Shown: positions 1 to 6,602 of the stretch, in pieces
Layout of the letters: each line of letters opens with the position of its first letter
Numbering within the stretch: the first letter of the stretch is position 1
From: an uncultured bacterium
Lineage (GTDB): Bacteria; Patescibacteria; ABY1; SG8-24; 2-12-FULL-60-25
DNA length: 8,832 nt
Assembly (NCBI GenBank): GCA_937863195.1
Contig: CALMET010000004.1
Location: 1 to 8,832, forward strand
Reading direction: 5' to 3'
Program-made: the position numbers and the translations under genes
The notes under the pieces: model-generated
Seen by the model: the letters and a program-made list of their open reading frames with translations, nothing else
Told to the model about the DNA's origin: nothing
The model's database searches: none

Positions 1-672
1 TATCGATCCGCGAGAGTTGTTGTGGCAATCTCTCAGTCCGTTCGTGATATGGTGATCTGGAGATACGGCATTTCTGAGCAGCGTCTTCATGTTGTGCCTG
101 TCGGTATCCGTATTGAACGCTTTGAACAGCGCGAGCGCCATCAAGCAGGAGATATCCCAAAGCTCGTGATTGTTGGACGATTGTCTCAAGAAAAAGGCCA
201 CGAAGTATTGCTTGATGCCTTAGCGTTATTGCATCGCCCTTGGTTTTTGACCGTCGTTGGTGATGGTCCTTTGCGATTATCACTGCAGCGTCAAAGTGAG
301 CGTCTTGGTATTGCGCCGCGCATCCGCTGGGTTGGCGCGGTTAACGATCCGTCCTATTTCTTAACGACAGCTGATCTTTTCTGTATGCCTTCTTGGCATG
401 AGGGGCAGGGTATCGCATTGCTTGAAGCAGCTGCTTCTCGATTGCCGGCGATTGCCAGTGACTTGCCAGCCATTCGCGAAGTATTTGATCGGCGGTCAAT
501 GGTCTTGGTGCCGCCAGGTGATAGCGAGAGTCTTTCTCGCGCCATTCATCAGTCGCTATCGCAGTATACGGAGGCACTCGACCGTGCCGACCTTGCGGCT
601 AACGTGGTGCGTGAGCGGTTCAGTATTCAGTCTGTCGCGAAGGCCTACCAACAGATCTACTTGTCTTTATGA
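1..672 (+). CDS. GT4-family glycosyltransferase, C-terminal part (5' end outside window)
   Basis: The reading frame is open from base 1, so the true start lies upstream; the GTG at 22 is internal, because the residues before it (ending RVVVAIS) form the usual GT4 strand before the interdomain linker. What is visible is the C-terminal Rossmann domain that binds the nucleotide-sugar donor in GT-B enzymes. Counting from base 1, the motif VGRLSQEKG lies at about 58-66, VVGDGP at about 85-90, and the EX7E pair is E134/E142 in HEGQGIALLE, with Q where many relatives carry F. It ends with TGA, overlapping the next gene's ATG by 4 bp (ATGA), so the two are probably translationally coupled in one operon. 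The family transfers a sugar from an activated donor to a lipid or glycan acceptor at the cytoplasmic membrane face. The specific sugar and acceptor cannot be read from sequence. No frameshift is seen. Confidence 0.93.
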   Translation, partial: YRSARVVVAISQSVRDMVIWRYGISEQRLHVVPVGIRIERFEQRERHQAGDIPKLVIVGRLSQEKGHEVLLDALALLHRPWFLTVVGDGPLRLSLQRQSERLGIAPRIRWVGAVNDPSYFLTTADLFCMPSWHEGQGIALLEAAASRLPAIASDLPAIREVFDRRSMVLVPPGDSESLSRAIHQSLSQYTEALDRADLAANVVRERFSIQSVAKAYQQIYLSL

Positions 673-1895
673 ACATTCTCCATGTAAACAAATTTTTTGA
701 TTTTAATGGCGGGGCCGAAGTCTACATGCATGGCCTTATGCGTTTTCAAGAAGCGATGGGTCACGAGGTACATGCCTTCTCAACGCAAAGCATTAAAAAC
801 TTACCAAGCAAAGATGAGCGCTTTTTTGTGAAGCGTTTTGATTTGAGCAAGCGCGAAGACTTGCTGACGCAGGCAAAAATCGCCACCAACTATCTCTGGA
901 ATCTAGAGGCACAAAAAGCATTTGGTGGGATGCTTGATGAATTAAAGCCAGACGTCGTTCACCTGCACAATATCTATCATCATCTCTCGACCTCGATATT
1001 GGCCGAAATCCGTAAGCGAAATATTGCGTGCGTGCAAACCCTGCATGATTATAAGCTCGCCTGTCCTAACTATAAGATGTTTACGCAAGGCTCTGCCTGT
1101 GAACGCTGCAAGGGAGGTAATTATCAAGAAGCGATTAAAAACAAATGTCTCTCACAATCGATGGCGCCAAATATTCTGGCGGCCGCTGAAATGGTGATGA
1201 CAAAAACGGTTCAGTCCTATGAGCGTACGGTATCAATCTTTCTCTGCCCTTCGCAGTTCATGAAAGAAAAAATGATCGACTGGGGAGAGCCTTCTGGTAA
1301 AATGCGTCTAGCTCGCAATCCAACCGACGAGATCGCTGAGCCCGCTGTGCGTGGTGGGGGGTACGTGCTCTATATCGGGCGTTTATCAGAAGAGAAGGGG
1401 CTCGTCTCTTTTCTTGAGGCGGCATGTCTGTTTCCGTCCTTGCCGGTAAAGATCGCTGGGCGTGGTCCACAAGAAGCCGAATTGCGCGCCATTGTCGAAA
1501 AACATGGAGCTAAGCATATTGAATTTTTAGGCTTTGTCTCGCCAGATGAGCTCGTTGCTATCCGTCATCGTGCCGAGGCCCTCGTATTGCCGACCATTGT
1601 GTATGAAAATTGTAGCGGCTCCATCCTTGAAGCGATGGCGAGTGGTCTGCCTTGTCTCGTGACGCGGGTAGGCGGTAATCCAGAGCTTATCGAAGAAGGC
1701 AAAGAAGGATTTTTGGTTAAGCCTGGCGATACAGAAGACTGGACAAGGGTACTGCATCGCTTCATGGCGACACCACAAGAAGTTCGGGATGCGATGGGAC
1801 GCGCGGGTCGCGACAAAATACAGGCACGTCATCGCTGGGACCAGCACGCTATGCATATCGTTGAAGCCTATAGGGATGCTGGCGCAAAAGGTTGA
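669..1895 (+). CDS. GT4-family glycosyltransferase, complete (408 aa)
   Basis: This is a full-length GT-B fold glycosyltransferase of normal family size. The N-terminal domain opens with a short strand and the GGAE loop at residues 14-17. It continues with DVVHLHNIYHHLS (95-107) and the segment LHDYKLACPNY (125-135). The C-terminal donor domain has YIGRLSEEKG (235-244), AGRGP (263-267) and the EX7E pair E313/E321 in YENCSGSILEAMA. Four cysteines (132, 144, 147, 160), the middle two as CERC, sit just after the HDY motif. This arrangement recurs in a subgroup of GT4 enzymes and could bind a metal, but that is inference. The start ATG overlaps the previous stop as ATGA, and no Shine-Dalgarno is present, consistent with translational coupling. 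Two adjacent GT4 enzymes followed by secreted or anchored proteins point to assembly of a surface glycan or glycoconjugate. The substrate is unknown. Confidence 0.95.
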   Translation: MNILHVNKFFDFNGGAEVYMHGLMRFQEAMGHEVHAFSTQSIKNLPSKDERFFVKRFDLSKREDLLTQAKIATNYLWNLEAQKAFGGMLDELKPDVVHLHNIYHHLSTSILAEIRKRNIACVQTLHDYKLACPNYKMFTQGSACERCKGGNYQEAIKNKCLSQSMAPNILAAAEMVMTKTVQSYERTVSIFLCPSQFMKEKMIDWGEPSGKMRLARNPTDEIAEPAVRGGGYVLYIGRLSEEKGLVSFLEAACLFPSLPVKIAGRGPQEAELRAIVEKHGAKHIEFLGFVSPDELVAIRHRAEALVLPTIVYENCSGSILEAMASGLPCLVTRVGGNPELIEEGKEGFLVKPGDTEDWTRVLHRFMATPQEVRDAMGRAGRDKIQARHRWDQHAMHIVEAYRDAGAKG

Positions 1896-1930
1896 CCAAT
1901 CGATTAAAGTTACATAGGTTTTACGACGTT

Positions 1931-3922
1931 ATGAGACGACTCTTGGTGGGGATGCTGATCTTCATGCAATGCACTGCTTGGAGTTTTTCGGCACCCGCTA
2001 AAGCCGCAGATACGAATGGCGTGACGGCTCCGGTGATGAATCTCTTTTTTGGCTACAAAATCACCGAAGAAGATGCCAAGATGCTAGCGCGTTGGGATAT
2101 TGTTGTTCTCGACATGGATGAAACGTATCACTTTCCTGAGCGTATCGCGCAGATTCGTCGAATAAATCCAAATATCAAGCTCCTTGCGTATGTGAGCTCA
2201 GGTGAGATCGCTGACGCGCGCTATCGCGTCGGTCGTGGCTCGCCAGGTCAAAAACTCGCAGAGAGTATTTCTGAATCATGGTTTTTAGGTCGACCTGGCG
2301 TTTCTCGCATTAGCTGGTGGCCTGGAGCATGGCTGATGAATGCATCAGATAAAAGTCCGCTCGTGAACGGCAAACGCTGGAACACGTTCTTGGGTCCTTT
2401 TATTCGTGATGAGCTAATGAGTACGGGTGTTTGGGACGGAGTCTTTTTGGATGGGAGCTATAGCGAAGTCACTTCAAAATTTGGCGCCGGTTTAGATATT
2501 GATCGTGACGGCAAAGCAGATAGCTCGCAAACCGTCGATGCTGAATATAAAAAAGGCATGCGCAAGCTGATCGAAAACGTAAAGCAAGCCATTGGTCCTT
2601 CAAAGATCGTGATGGTAAATAGCTCCTTAGATTTTGCCGACACGGCAAACGGTATTTTATTTGAAAACTTTCCACAGTATGGATGGGCGGTGCCATTTCA
2701 GCAGATGCGCGAGGTGATACAGAAAAACAAGCAACCTGTGATTTCTGCGTTTAATACCAATACAAAAGATAAAGAACGTCCAAACGACTATCGTTTAATG
2801 CGCTATGGTTTGTCGTCGGCATTAGTTGCGGGTGCTCACTTTTCTTTTGATGCTGGCGCGGCAAATCATCATCGTACCTGGTGGTATGACGAATACGAGG
2901 CATCCATCGGTGCGCCAGCAAAAGCCGCCGAAAGCAAGCAGGGTATTTGGGTACGTGAATATACGACGGGATACGTCGCTGTAAATCCTACCAAAAAAGC
3001 TGTCACTATCACGTTGCCGGGTTCGTATGAACGCATCAACGGCAATCAAGATCGTAATATCAATAACGGCCAAGTCGTCCGCACGATTTCCGTCCCACCC
3101 GAAGATGGCGTCATTTTGTTAAAGCGTGGTGATGATGGTTTAGCGGTGAACGATGCCATTGTGACCGACGGCCAATTTTATCAAGTGCTCGATAATGCCG
3201 GTAAAAAGAAACGTAATGGTTTTTTTGCCGACGATGCACGTGTGCCAGGTGGATCGCCATATATCATCACCGATGTAGATAGTGACGGTAAACGTGATTT
3301 GGTCTACACCTCAAAAGGTAAAGTCTTTTTGCAACTCGCCAACGGCACAAAACGAGAGTTCACGCCCTATCGTGGTTTTACTGGCAATCTCAACTTTGTC
3401 GTGGGTCAGATGGACCGAGATACTCCGCATGAAATCGCGGTCGTGCAAGCATCGGGTGCCGTGCCACAAGTGAAGGTTTTTGATATTGACGCAAAAGAGC
3501 GTTTTGCCTGGTATCCCTATAGCCGCAGTTTTAAAGGAGGTGCTTCGATTGCCCTTGGTGATTGGGATGGTGATGGTTTGCGTGAGATTGTGGTCGCTGC
3601 TGGTTTTGGCGGAGGTCCGCATATCCGCAGTTATAAGACCGACGGCAAAGATTGGCGCGGAAGTTTTTTTGCCTATCCTGCCGCACAGCGCGCTGGGGCG
3701 TTTATCGCCTTGGGTGATATTGAAGCCGACGGTAAAGCAGAGTTGCTCGTAGGTTCAGGACCAGGTCTGCCACCAAGTGTTCGGTTATTTGATGCTAAAC
3801 AGCAGCGCGTGTCTGAGGTGGTTATCGGTAATGCTCCGGTAAAAGACGGTGTCCAAATCCGTGCGGCAGATTTGGATGGTGATGGCAAAGCAGAATTACT
3901 CGTCCCTTCATCGCCATTTTGA
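1931..3922 (+). CDS. Secreted GHL15-like putative glycoside hydrolase with C-terminal FG-GAP/VCBS repeats
   Basis: From the ATG at 1931 the product is 663 aa with a signal peptide: MRR, a hydrophobic stretch, and a likely cleavage after AKA near residue 26. An in-frame TTG at 1892 would add 13 residues and overlap the upstream stop as TTGA; the ATG is preferred because it gives a compact signal peptide. Neither start has a well-placed Shine-Dalgarno. Residues about 35-345 resemble the hypothetical glycosyl hydrolase family GHL15, related to GH114-like TIM barrels: VVLDMDETY (58-66), LLAYVSSGE (84-92), GVFLDGSY (170-177) and ILFENFPQYG (242-251). A linker is followed by FG-GAP type repeats with calcium-loop motifs DVDSDGKRD (448), a degenerate QMDRDTPHE (493), DWDGDGLRE (544), DIEADGKAE (596) and DLDGDGKAE (647). 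The protein stops just after the last loop, mid-repeat. It probably acts on extracellular or surface polysaccharide, but no activity can be assigned. Confidence 0.82.
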   Translation: MRRLLVGMLIFMQCTAWSFSAPAKAADTNGVTAPVMNLFFGYKITEEDAKMLARWDIVVLDMDETYHFPERIAQIRRINPNIKLLAYVSSGEIADARYRVGRGSPGQKLAESISESWFLGRPGVSRISWWPGAWLMNASDKSPLVNGKRWNTFLGPFIRDELMSTGVWDGVFLDGSYSEVTSKFGAGLDIDRDGKADSSQTVDAEYKKGMRKLIENVKQAIGPSKIVMVNSSLDFADTANGILFENFPQYGWAVPFQQMREVIQKNKQPVISAFNTNTKDKERPNDYRLMRYGLSSALVAGAHFSFDAGAANHHRTWWYDEYEASIGAPAKAAESKQGIWVREYTTGYVAVNPTKKAVTITLPGSYERINGNQDRNINNGQVVRTISVPPEDGVILLKRGDDGLAVNDAIVTDGQFYQVLDNAGKKKRNGFFADDARVPGGSPYIITDVDSDGKRDLVYTSKGKVFLQLANGTKREFTPYRGFTGNLNFVVGQMDRDTPHEIAVVQASGAVPQVKVFDIDAKERFAWYPYSRSFKGGASIALGDWDGDGLREIVVAAGFGGGPHIRSYKTDGKDWRGSFFAYPAAQRAGAFIALGDIEADGKAELLVGSGPGLPPSVRLFDAKQQRVSEVVIGNAPVKDGVQIRAADLDGDGKAELLVPSSPF

Positions 3923-3926
3923 TTTT

Positions 3927-5495
3927 ATGAAACGACTCCCAACGCGCAACGATCTTGCGACACATGCCTCAACGGTAGCGCTCACGCCGGCACGCGCGCT
4001 GACATCATATGTGCGCCATCTCTATGTGACACGCTATCTTAATCGTGTCGCGAAACCCGAGCGAGCATTTGCCTTTGATCTCTCACTCGTGGCGGTTGTG
4101 TTGGCGTTTGCGATTGGTGGACTCGCTGTTTGGTTGCAGCCGGCTCCGCATGCACAGCTTTGGAAGGTACGTGTTCAGGCGAATCCGTTACGATCACTTG
4201 AACCATCCGCCATTGAAGCAAGTGTGACCTGGGACGGTGAACGTCCACAGCAAAACGTGAGATTGCAGTGGGAGATCCCAGCAGGGACAACGATCTTGGC
4301 ATCAGACCGAAGCATCGACCAAGACGGTTTTGTGAACTTAGGCTCAATGAAAAAAGGCGAGACGATGACTTCGCGCATCGTGGCGAGATTTTATGCGCCA
4401 GAAGGCGATATTGCCTTGCGATTTAGGGTTTTCTACGATCAGGGGATTCTTGCGGGTACCGAAACGCGCGCCATCGAAGGGAGTGCCGTTGAATTGACGC
4501 CGATCGTAGATGCGGGACTTTTGACGCGGGGTACAGTGATGCCATTTATCATCAAAAGCGGCACCACCATGCCGATTGAAGGATTGCGGCTAACCTCTTC
4601 AGATGGGTATTGGGTAAATGGCGAATCACTGACCGGGCTCGCTTCAAATGAAGAGCGCATCGTCTTTTTTGCGCCGTCATCATCAAATACCGAGATTGGT
4701 TTGCAGGCGCATGCGACACCAGTACTTACGCAAAAGTTTATTTGGGATGAAGTTTTAACACAGGCGATTACGGTAGATCGTCTATTAGCCGATGGTAAAT
4801 CACTTTCTATCGATGTGACCGCTCTGCAGTCGGGCGAGCTTCTCGTTTTTCATCCGGCTTTTGAAAGGGGAGTGATGCGTCAGCTTGTCTCGACCGGTCA
4901 AAGAACCATCGTTATTCCATATTCCGGTACAGTAAAAGCCGAAGAATGGTCCGTAATCCCGACGTGGAAATTTGGTGACAAAACAGCAATTGGTCATTGG
5001 GTCCGTGCCAATATCACGTCTCCCGTCTCGCTCAGTGGGAGTATTCGTTATTATGCGACGAGTGGTGATCAGCTTGGTGTTGGTCCTTTACCGCCTATCG
5101 TAGATCGCTCAACGCGTTATTGGTTGCAATGGAAGTTAGCTCCGCGTTCTGATGAGTCAAAAGACCTCGTTGTAAAAGCAGCTCTGCCTCAAGGTGTTCG
5201 TTGGACGGGTAATGTCGCCCTGCCAATCGGCGGCGATATCACCGAAGAAAACAGAGAGTTAATTTGGAGACTCGCTGAATGGCCAGCTCAAACCGATGGT
5301 ATCGCAAATATCGAAATCGAATTTACACCAACCTTCGCCATGAAAGGGATCGTGCCATACCTCTTGGGTGAATCAACCGTTGAAGCGATAGACGGTCGTA
5401 CGTTTGAAACAATAAATACGACGCATCCTGCGTTGGATGCGTCGTTACCTGATGATGAGCGCGCGCGGGGCAATGGTGTTGTTCAAGACGAGTGA
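3927..5495 (+). CDS. Membrane-anchored beta-rich surface protein of unknown function (DUF11-like C-terminal domain)
   Basis: I chose the ATG at 3927, 4 nt after the preceding stop, giving 522 aa. An in-frame ATG at 3849 would run 74 bp into the previous gene and add a segment with no recognisable character. The first 50 residues are basic (several R and K) and probably cytoplasmic. One transmembrane helix follows at about 52-70, rich in L, V and A, and the remaining 450 residues are probably outside. They look like successive beta-sandwich domains: alternating hydrophobic strands, few cysteines and no catalytic motif. Residues about 385-490 resemble DUF11-type repeats, with a pattern of LPPIVDRSTRYWLQW, LPQGVRWTG, ELIWRLAEW and EFTPTF. 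From memory, such proteins with a short acidic tail like LPDDERA recur in Patescibacteria. It follows the secreted hydrolase closely and probably shares its transcript. The function is unknown; a scaffold or surface structural role is only a guess. It overlaps queA tail to tail by 13 bp. Confidence 0.85.
   Translation: MKRLPTRNDLATHASTVALTPARALTSYVRHLYVTRYLNRVAKPERAFAFDLSLVAVVLAFAIGGLAVWLQPAPHAQLWKVRVQANPLRSLEPSAIEASVTWDGERPQQNVRLQWEIPAGTTILASDRSIDQDGFVNLGSMKKGETMTSRIVARFYAPEGDIALRFRVFYDQGILAGTETRAIEGSAVELTPIVDAGLLTRGTVMPFIIKSGTTMPIEGLRLTSSDGYWVNGESLTGLASNEERIVFFAPSSSNTEIGLQAHATPVLTQKFIWDEVLTQAITVDRLLADGKSLSIDVTALQSGELLVFHPAFERGVMRQLVSTGQRTIVIPYSGTVKAEEWSVIPTWKFGDKTAIGHWVRANITSPVSLSGSIRYYATSGDQLGVGPLPPIVDRSTRYWLQWKLAPRSDESKDLVVKAALPQGVRWTGNVALPIGGDITEENRELIWRLAEWPAQTDGIANIEIEFTPTFAMKGIVPYLLGESTVEAIDGRTFETINTTHPALDASLPDDERARGNGVVQDE
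5418..5445 (-). terminator. Probable intrinsic terminator of queA, inside the neighbouring coding sequence
   Basis: A perfect 11-bp inverted repeat (ACGACGCATCC / GGATGCGTCGT) with a 6-nt loop. Read on the minus strand, the stem is followed by ATTTATTGTTTC, a T-rich tract as expected for a Rho-independent terminator. It begins 37 nt after the queA stop codon and lies within the last 26 codons of the convergent surface-protein gene. On the plus strand no T-run follows, so it is best read as a queA terminator. Activity is inferred from structure. Confidence 0.6.
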
Positions 5496-6508
5496 ATCAG
5501 CATCGCATCACCAAAGCTATAAAAACGATAGTCGTGCTCGATGGCGTGCTTATACGCCGCGAGCACGTTTTCGCGTCCAGCGAATGCAGAGACGAGGACG
5601 ATCAAGGTTGACTTTGGTAAATGAAAATTTGTCATCAAGCCATCGATAACGCGAAAGTTATAGCCAGGCGTGATAAAGAGATCGGTATAGTCTGACCAAG
5701 AGCTGCCTTGGCCGGCCCAAGATTCGAGCGCGCGTGTGGCTGTAGTGCCAACGGCGATGACTCTGCCGCGGCGTTTTTTTGTTTCATGAATAAGTCTTGC
5801 TGTTTCTTCTGTGACGCGTCCCCATTCGCTATGCATCTGATGGGCTTCAAGTGATGTCGTTTTGATCGGTCTAAACGTACCGAGCCCGACATGAAGGGTG
5901 ACAAAGGCTTGCTGAACGCCTTTTTCTTTCAGTTGTTTTAAAAGTGCTGGCGTAAAATGAAAACCTGCGGTCGGTGCGGCTACCGATCCGCGTTCTTTGG
6001 CATAGACCGTTTGGTACTCGGCTTGGTTGCGTTCGTTTTTTTCAACGTAGGGTGGCACGGGCACTGACCCAATTCTGTCAGTCAAGTCAAAAACCTGGTC
6101 TGTTGTCATAGCTAAGTCAACGATGGCTGTACCTTGTTCGGTTTTTTCTTTAAGGACGCAGCTCGCACCTTCAGCAAAAAGAATCCGTGTGCCGGGATTA
6201 AGCTTTTTACCAGGATGGATGAGCGCCTCCCAATACCCATCCTCAAGCGGATGCAATAAGAAACACTCCGCTGCAGAGCCGTCCTCAAGAGTACCTTCTA
6301 AGCGAGCCTTAAAAACCTTGCTGTCATTAAAGACAAGTAAGTCGCCTTTATTGATAAGTAAAGGCAAATCACCAATGTGTTTGTCTGATGTGATGCCGGT
6401 AGAGCGGTCTAAGACCAAGAGCTTGGCGGATTCACGAGGTTCGAGCGAGGTTTGAGCGATGCGTTCTGGGGGTAGACGATAGTCAAAATCAGCGAGTGGG
6501 GTAGACAT
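5483..6508 (-). CDS. queA: S-adenosylmethionine:tRNA ribosyltransferase-isomerase (QueA)
   Basis: QueA transfers and isomerises the ribosyl moiety of S-adenosylmethionine onto 7-aminomethyl-7-deazaguanine at tRNA position 34, forming epoxyqueuosine in the queuosine pathway, in the cytoplasm. The 341-residue product from the ATG at 6508 has normal family length and starts with the conserved DFDYRLPPERIAQ (7-19). Other signature blocks are present in order: FNDSKVFKARL (60-70), VAAPTAGFHFT (176-186), HVGLGTFRP (206-214), MHSEW (225-229), VGTTATRALES (253-263), TNFHLPKSTL (293-302) and YRFYSFGDAML (327-337). An in-frame TTG at 6559 would add 17 residues not typical of the family and is rejected. 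No Shine-Dalgarno is visible. It is a lone housekeeping gene between two unrelated plus-strand modules, diverging from abrB and converging on the surface gene with a 13-bp 3' overlap (5483-5495). It appears intact and functional. Confidence 0.97.
   Translation of the reverse strand: MSTPLADFDYRLPPERIAQTSLEPRESAKLLVLDRSTGITSDKHIGDLPLLINKGDLLVFNDSKVFKARLEGTLEDGSAAECFLLHPLEDGYWEALIHPGKKLNPGTRILFAEGASCVLKEKTEQGTAIVDLAMTTDQVFDLTDRIGSVPVPPYVEKNERNQAEYQTVYAKERGSVAAPTAGFHFTPALLKQLKEKGVQQAFVTLHVGLGTFRPIKTTSLEAHQMHSEWGRVTEETARLIHETKKRRGRVIAVGTTATRALESWAGQGSSWSDYTDLFITPGYNFRVIDGLMTNFHLPKSTLIVLVSAFAGRENVLAAYKHAIEHDYRFYSFGDAMLIHSS
5533..5571 (+). terminator. Candidate terminator of the surface-gene operon, inside queA
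   Basis: A two-part hairpin: outer stem CGTGCTCG (5533-5540) / CGAGCACG (5560-5567), a small asymmetric internal loop, then inner stem GGCGT (5543-5547) / ACGCC (5554-5558) with loop GCTTAT, followed by TTTT (5568-5571). It starts 37 nt after the stop at 5495, inside the 3' part of queA that encodes the conserved AAYKHAIEH region, so part of the pairing could be coding coincidence. The T-tract is short. The position suits a terminator for the plus-strand operon. Confidence 0.42.
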
Positions 6509-6538
6509 GCTGTTGACGATAGCGCTTCTCTGCGGCAG

Positions 6539-6557
6539 GTCAAGACCAAGGCTTGAC
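6539..6557. repeat. Inverted repeat in the divergent intergenic region
   Basis: GTCAAG (6539-6544) and CTTGAC (6552-6557) form a 6-bp dyad with a 7-nt spacer. The right arm overlaps the proposed abrB -35 element. If queA is transcribed from the distal promoter suggested here, this would be a small hairpin in its leader. It may be a protein site or chance; there is no further support. Confidence 0.3.
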
Positions 6558-6581
6558 AAGAAGGTGAATATTAATCATACT
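6553..6581 (+). promoter_or_regulatory. Candidate sigma70-type promoter for abrB and the exporter operon
   Basis: A consensus -35 TTGACA (6553-6558) is followed after exactly 17 bp by CATACT (6576-6581), a 4-of-6 match to the -10 consensus. Transcription would start near 6588, leaving a leader of only about 10 nt before the abrB ATG and no room for a Shine-Dalgarno. The -10 element sits inside the first TCATACTT repeat, so a repressor binding the repeats would block it. Inferred from sequence only. Confidence 0.45.
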
Positions 6582-6602
6582 TTTCATACTTATTTGTATG
6601 AA
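6574..6602 (-). promoter_or_regulatory. Possible queA promoter overlapping the abrB promoter
   Basis: On the minus strand, TTCATA (bases 6602-6597) and TATGAT (bases 6579-6574, 5 of 6 to the -10 consensus) are 17 bp apart. This would give a queA leader of roughly 60 nt. The elements overlap the abrB -10 and start codon on the other strand, so the two promoters would compete. A second option nearer queA (TTGACC, 16 bp, TATCGT, ending 7 nt from the ATG) cannot be excluded. Confidence 0.3.
6575..6602. promoter_or_regulatory. Candidate operator: TCATACTT direct repeats plus palindrome over the abrB start
   Basis: TCATACTT occurs at 6575-6582 and again at 6584-6591, a 9-bp step. The second copy also forms a perfect 7-bp dyad, TTCATAC (6583-6589) with GTATGAA (6596-6602), spacer 6 nt, spanning the abrB ATG (6598-6600). 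AbrB-family dimers bind dyad or repeat-rich AT-rich promoter DNA, and such small regulators often control their own operon, so autoregulation is the natural reading. In RNA the dyad could fold over the start codon. No binding data. Confidence 0.42.

Noticed and set aside
1527..1856. 109-codon open frame antisense to the second glycosyltransferase
   Set aside because: Opposite the conserved donor-binding domain including the EX7E motif; a shadow of that gene.
3311..3622. 103-codon open frame antisense to the FG-GAP region
   Set aside because: Opposite the repeat-coding sequence, where biased codons keep other frames open; no recognisable product.
3849..3926. In-frame upstream ATG that would extend the surface protein by 26 residues into the preceding gene
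   Set aside because: The extension overlaps the conserved last FG-GAP loop of the hydrolase in another frame, has no signal or domain character, and an ATG 4 nt after the stop gives a conventional basic N-terminus and TM anchor.
5437..5649. 70-codon plus-strand frame bridging the convergent junction
   Set aside because: It starts inside the surface gene in another frame and runs antisense to queA; Arg/Ser-rich with no domain, and crosses the proposed terminator.
6123..6455. 110-codon open frame antisense to queA
   Set aside because: It lies wholly opposite conserved queA codons, has no start signal, and its translation is low-complexity with no family character; it is a shadow frame.
6509..6559. 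TTG start for queA at 6559 adding 17 residues
   Set aside because: QueA proteins normally begin just before the DFDYxLP motif; the extra residues would occupy the promoter region and do not resemble the family.
6509..6567. PreQ1 riboswitch in the queA leader
   Set aside because: The leader has only a short GTCAAG/CTTGAC hairpin and lacks the A-rich tail and pseudoknot-forming segment of preQ1-I; nothing resembles the larger preQ1 classes.
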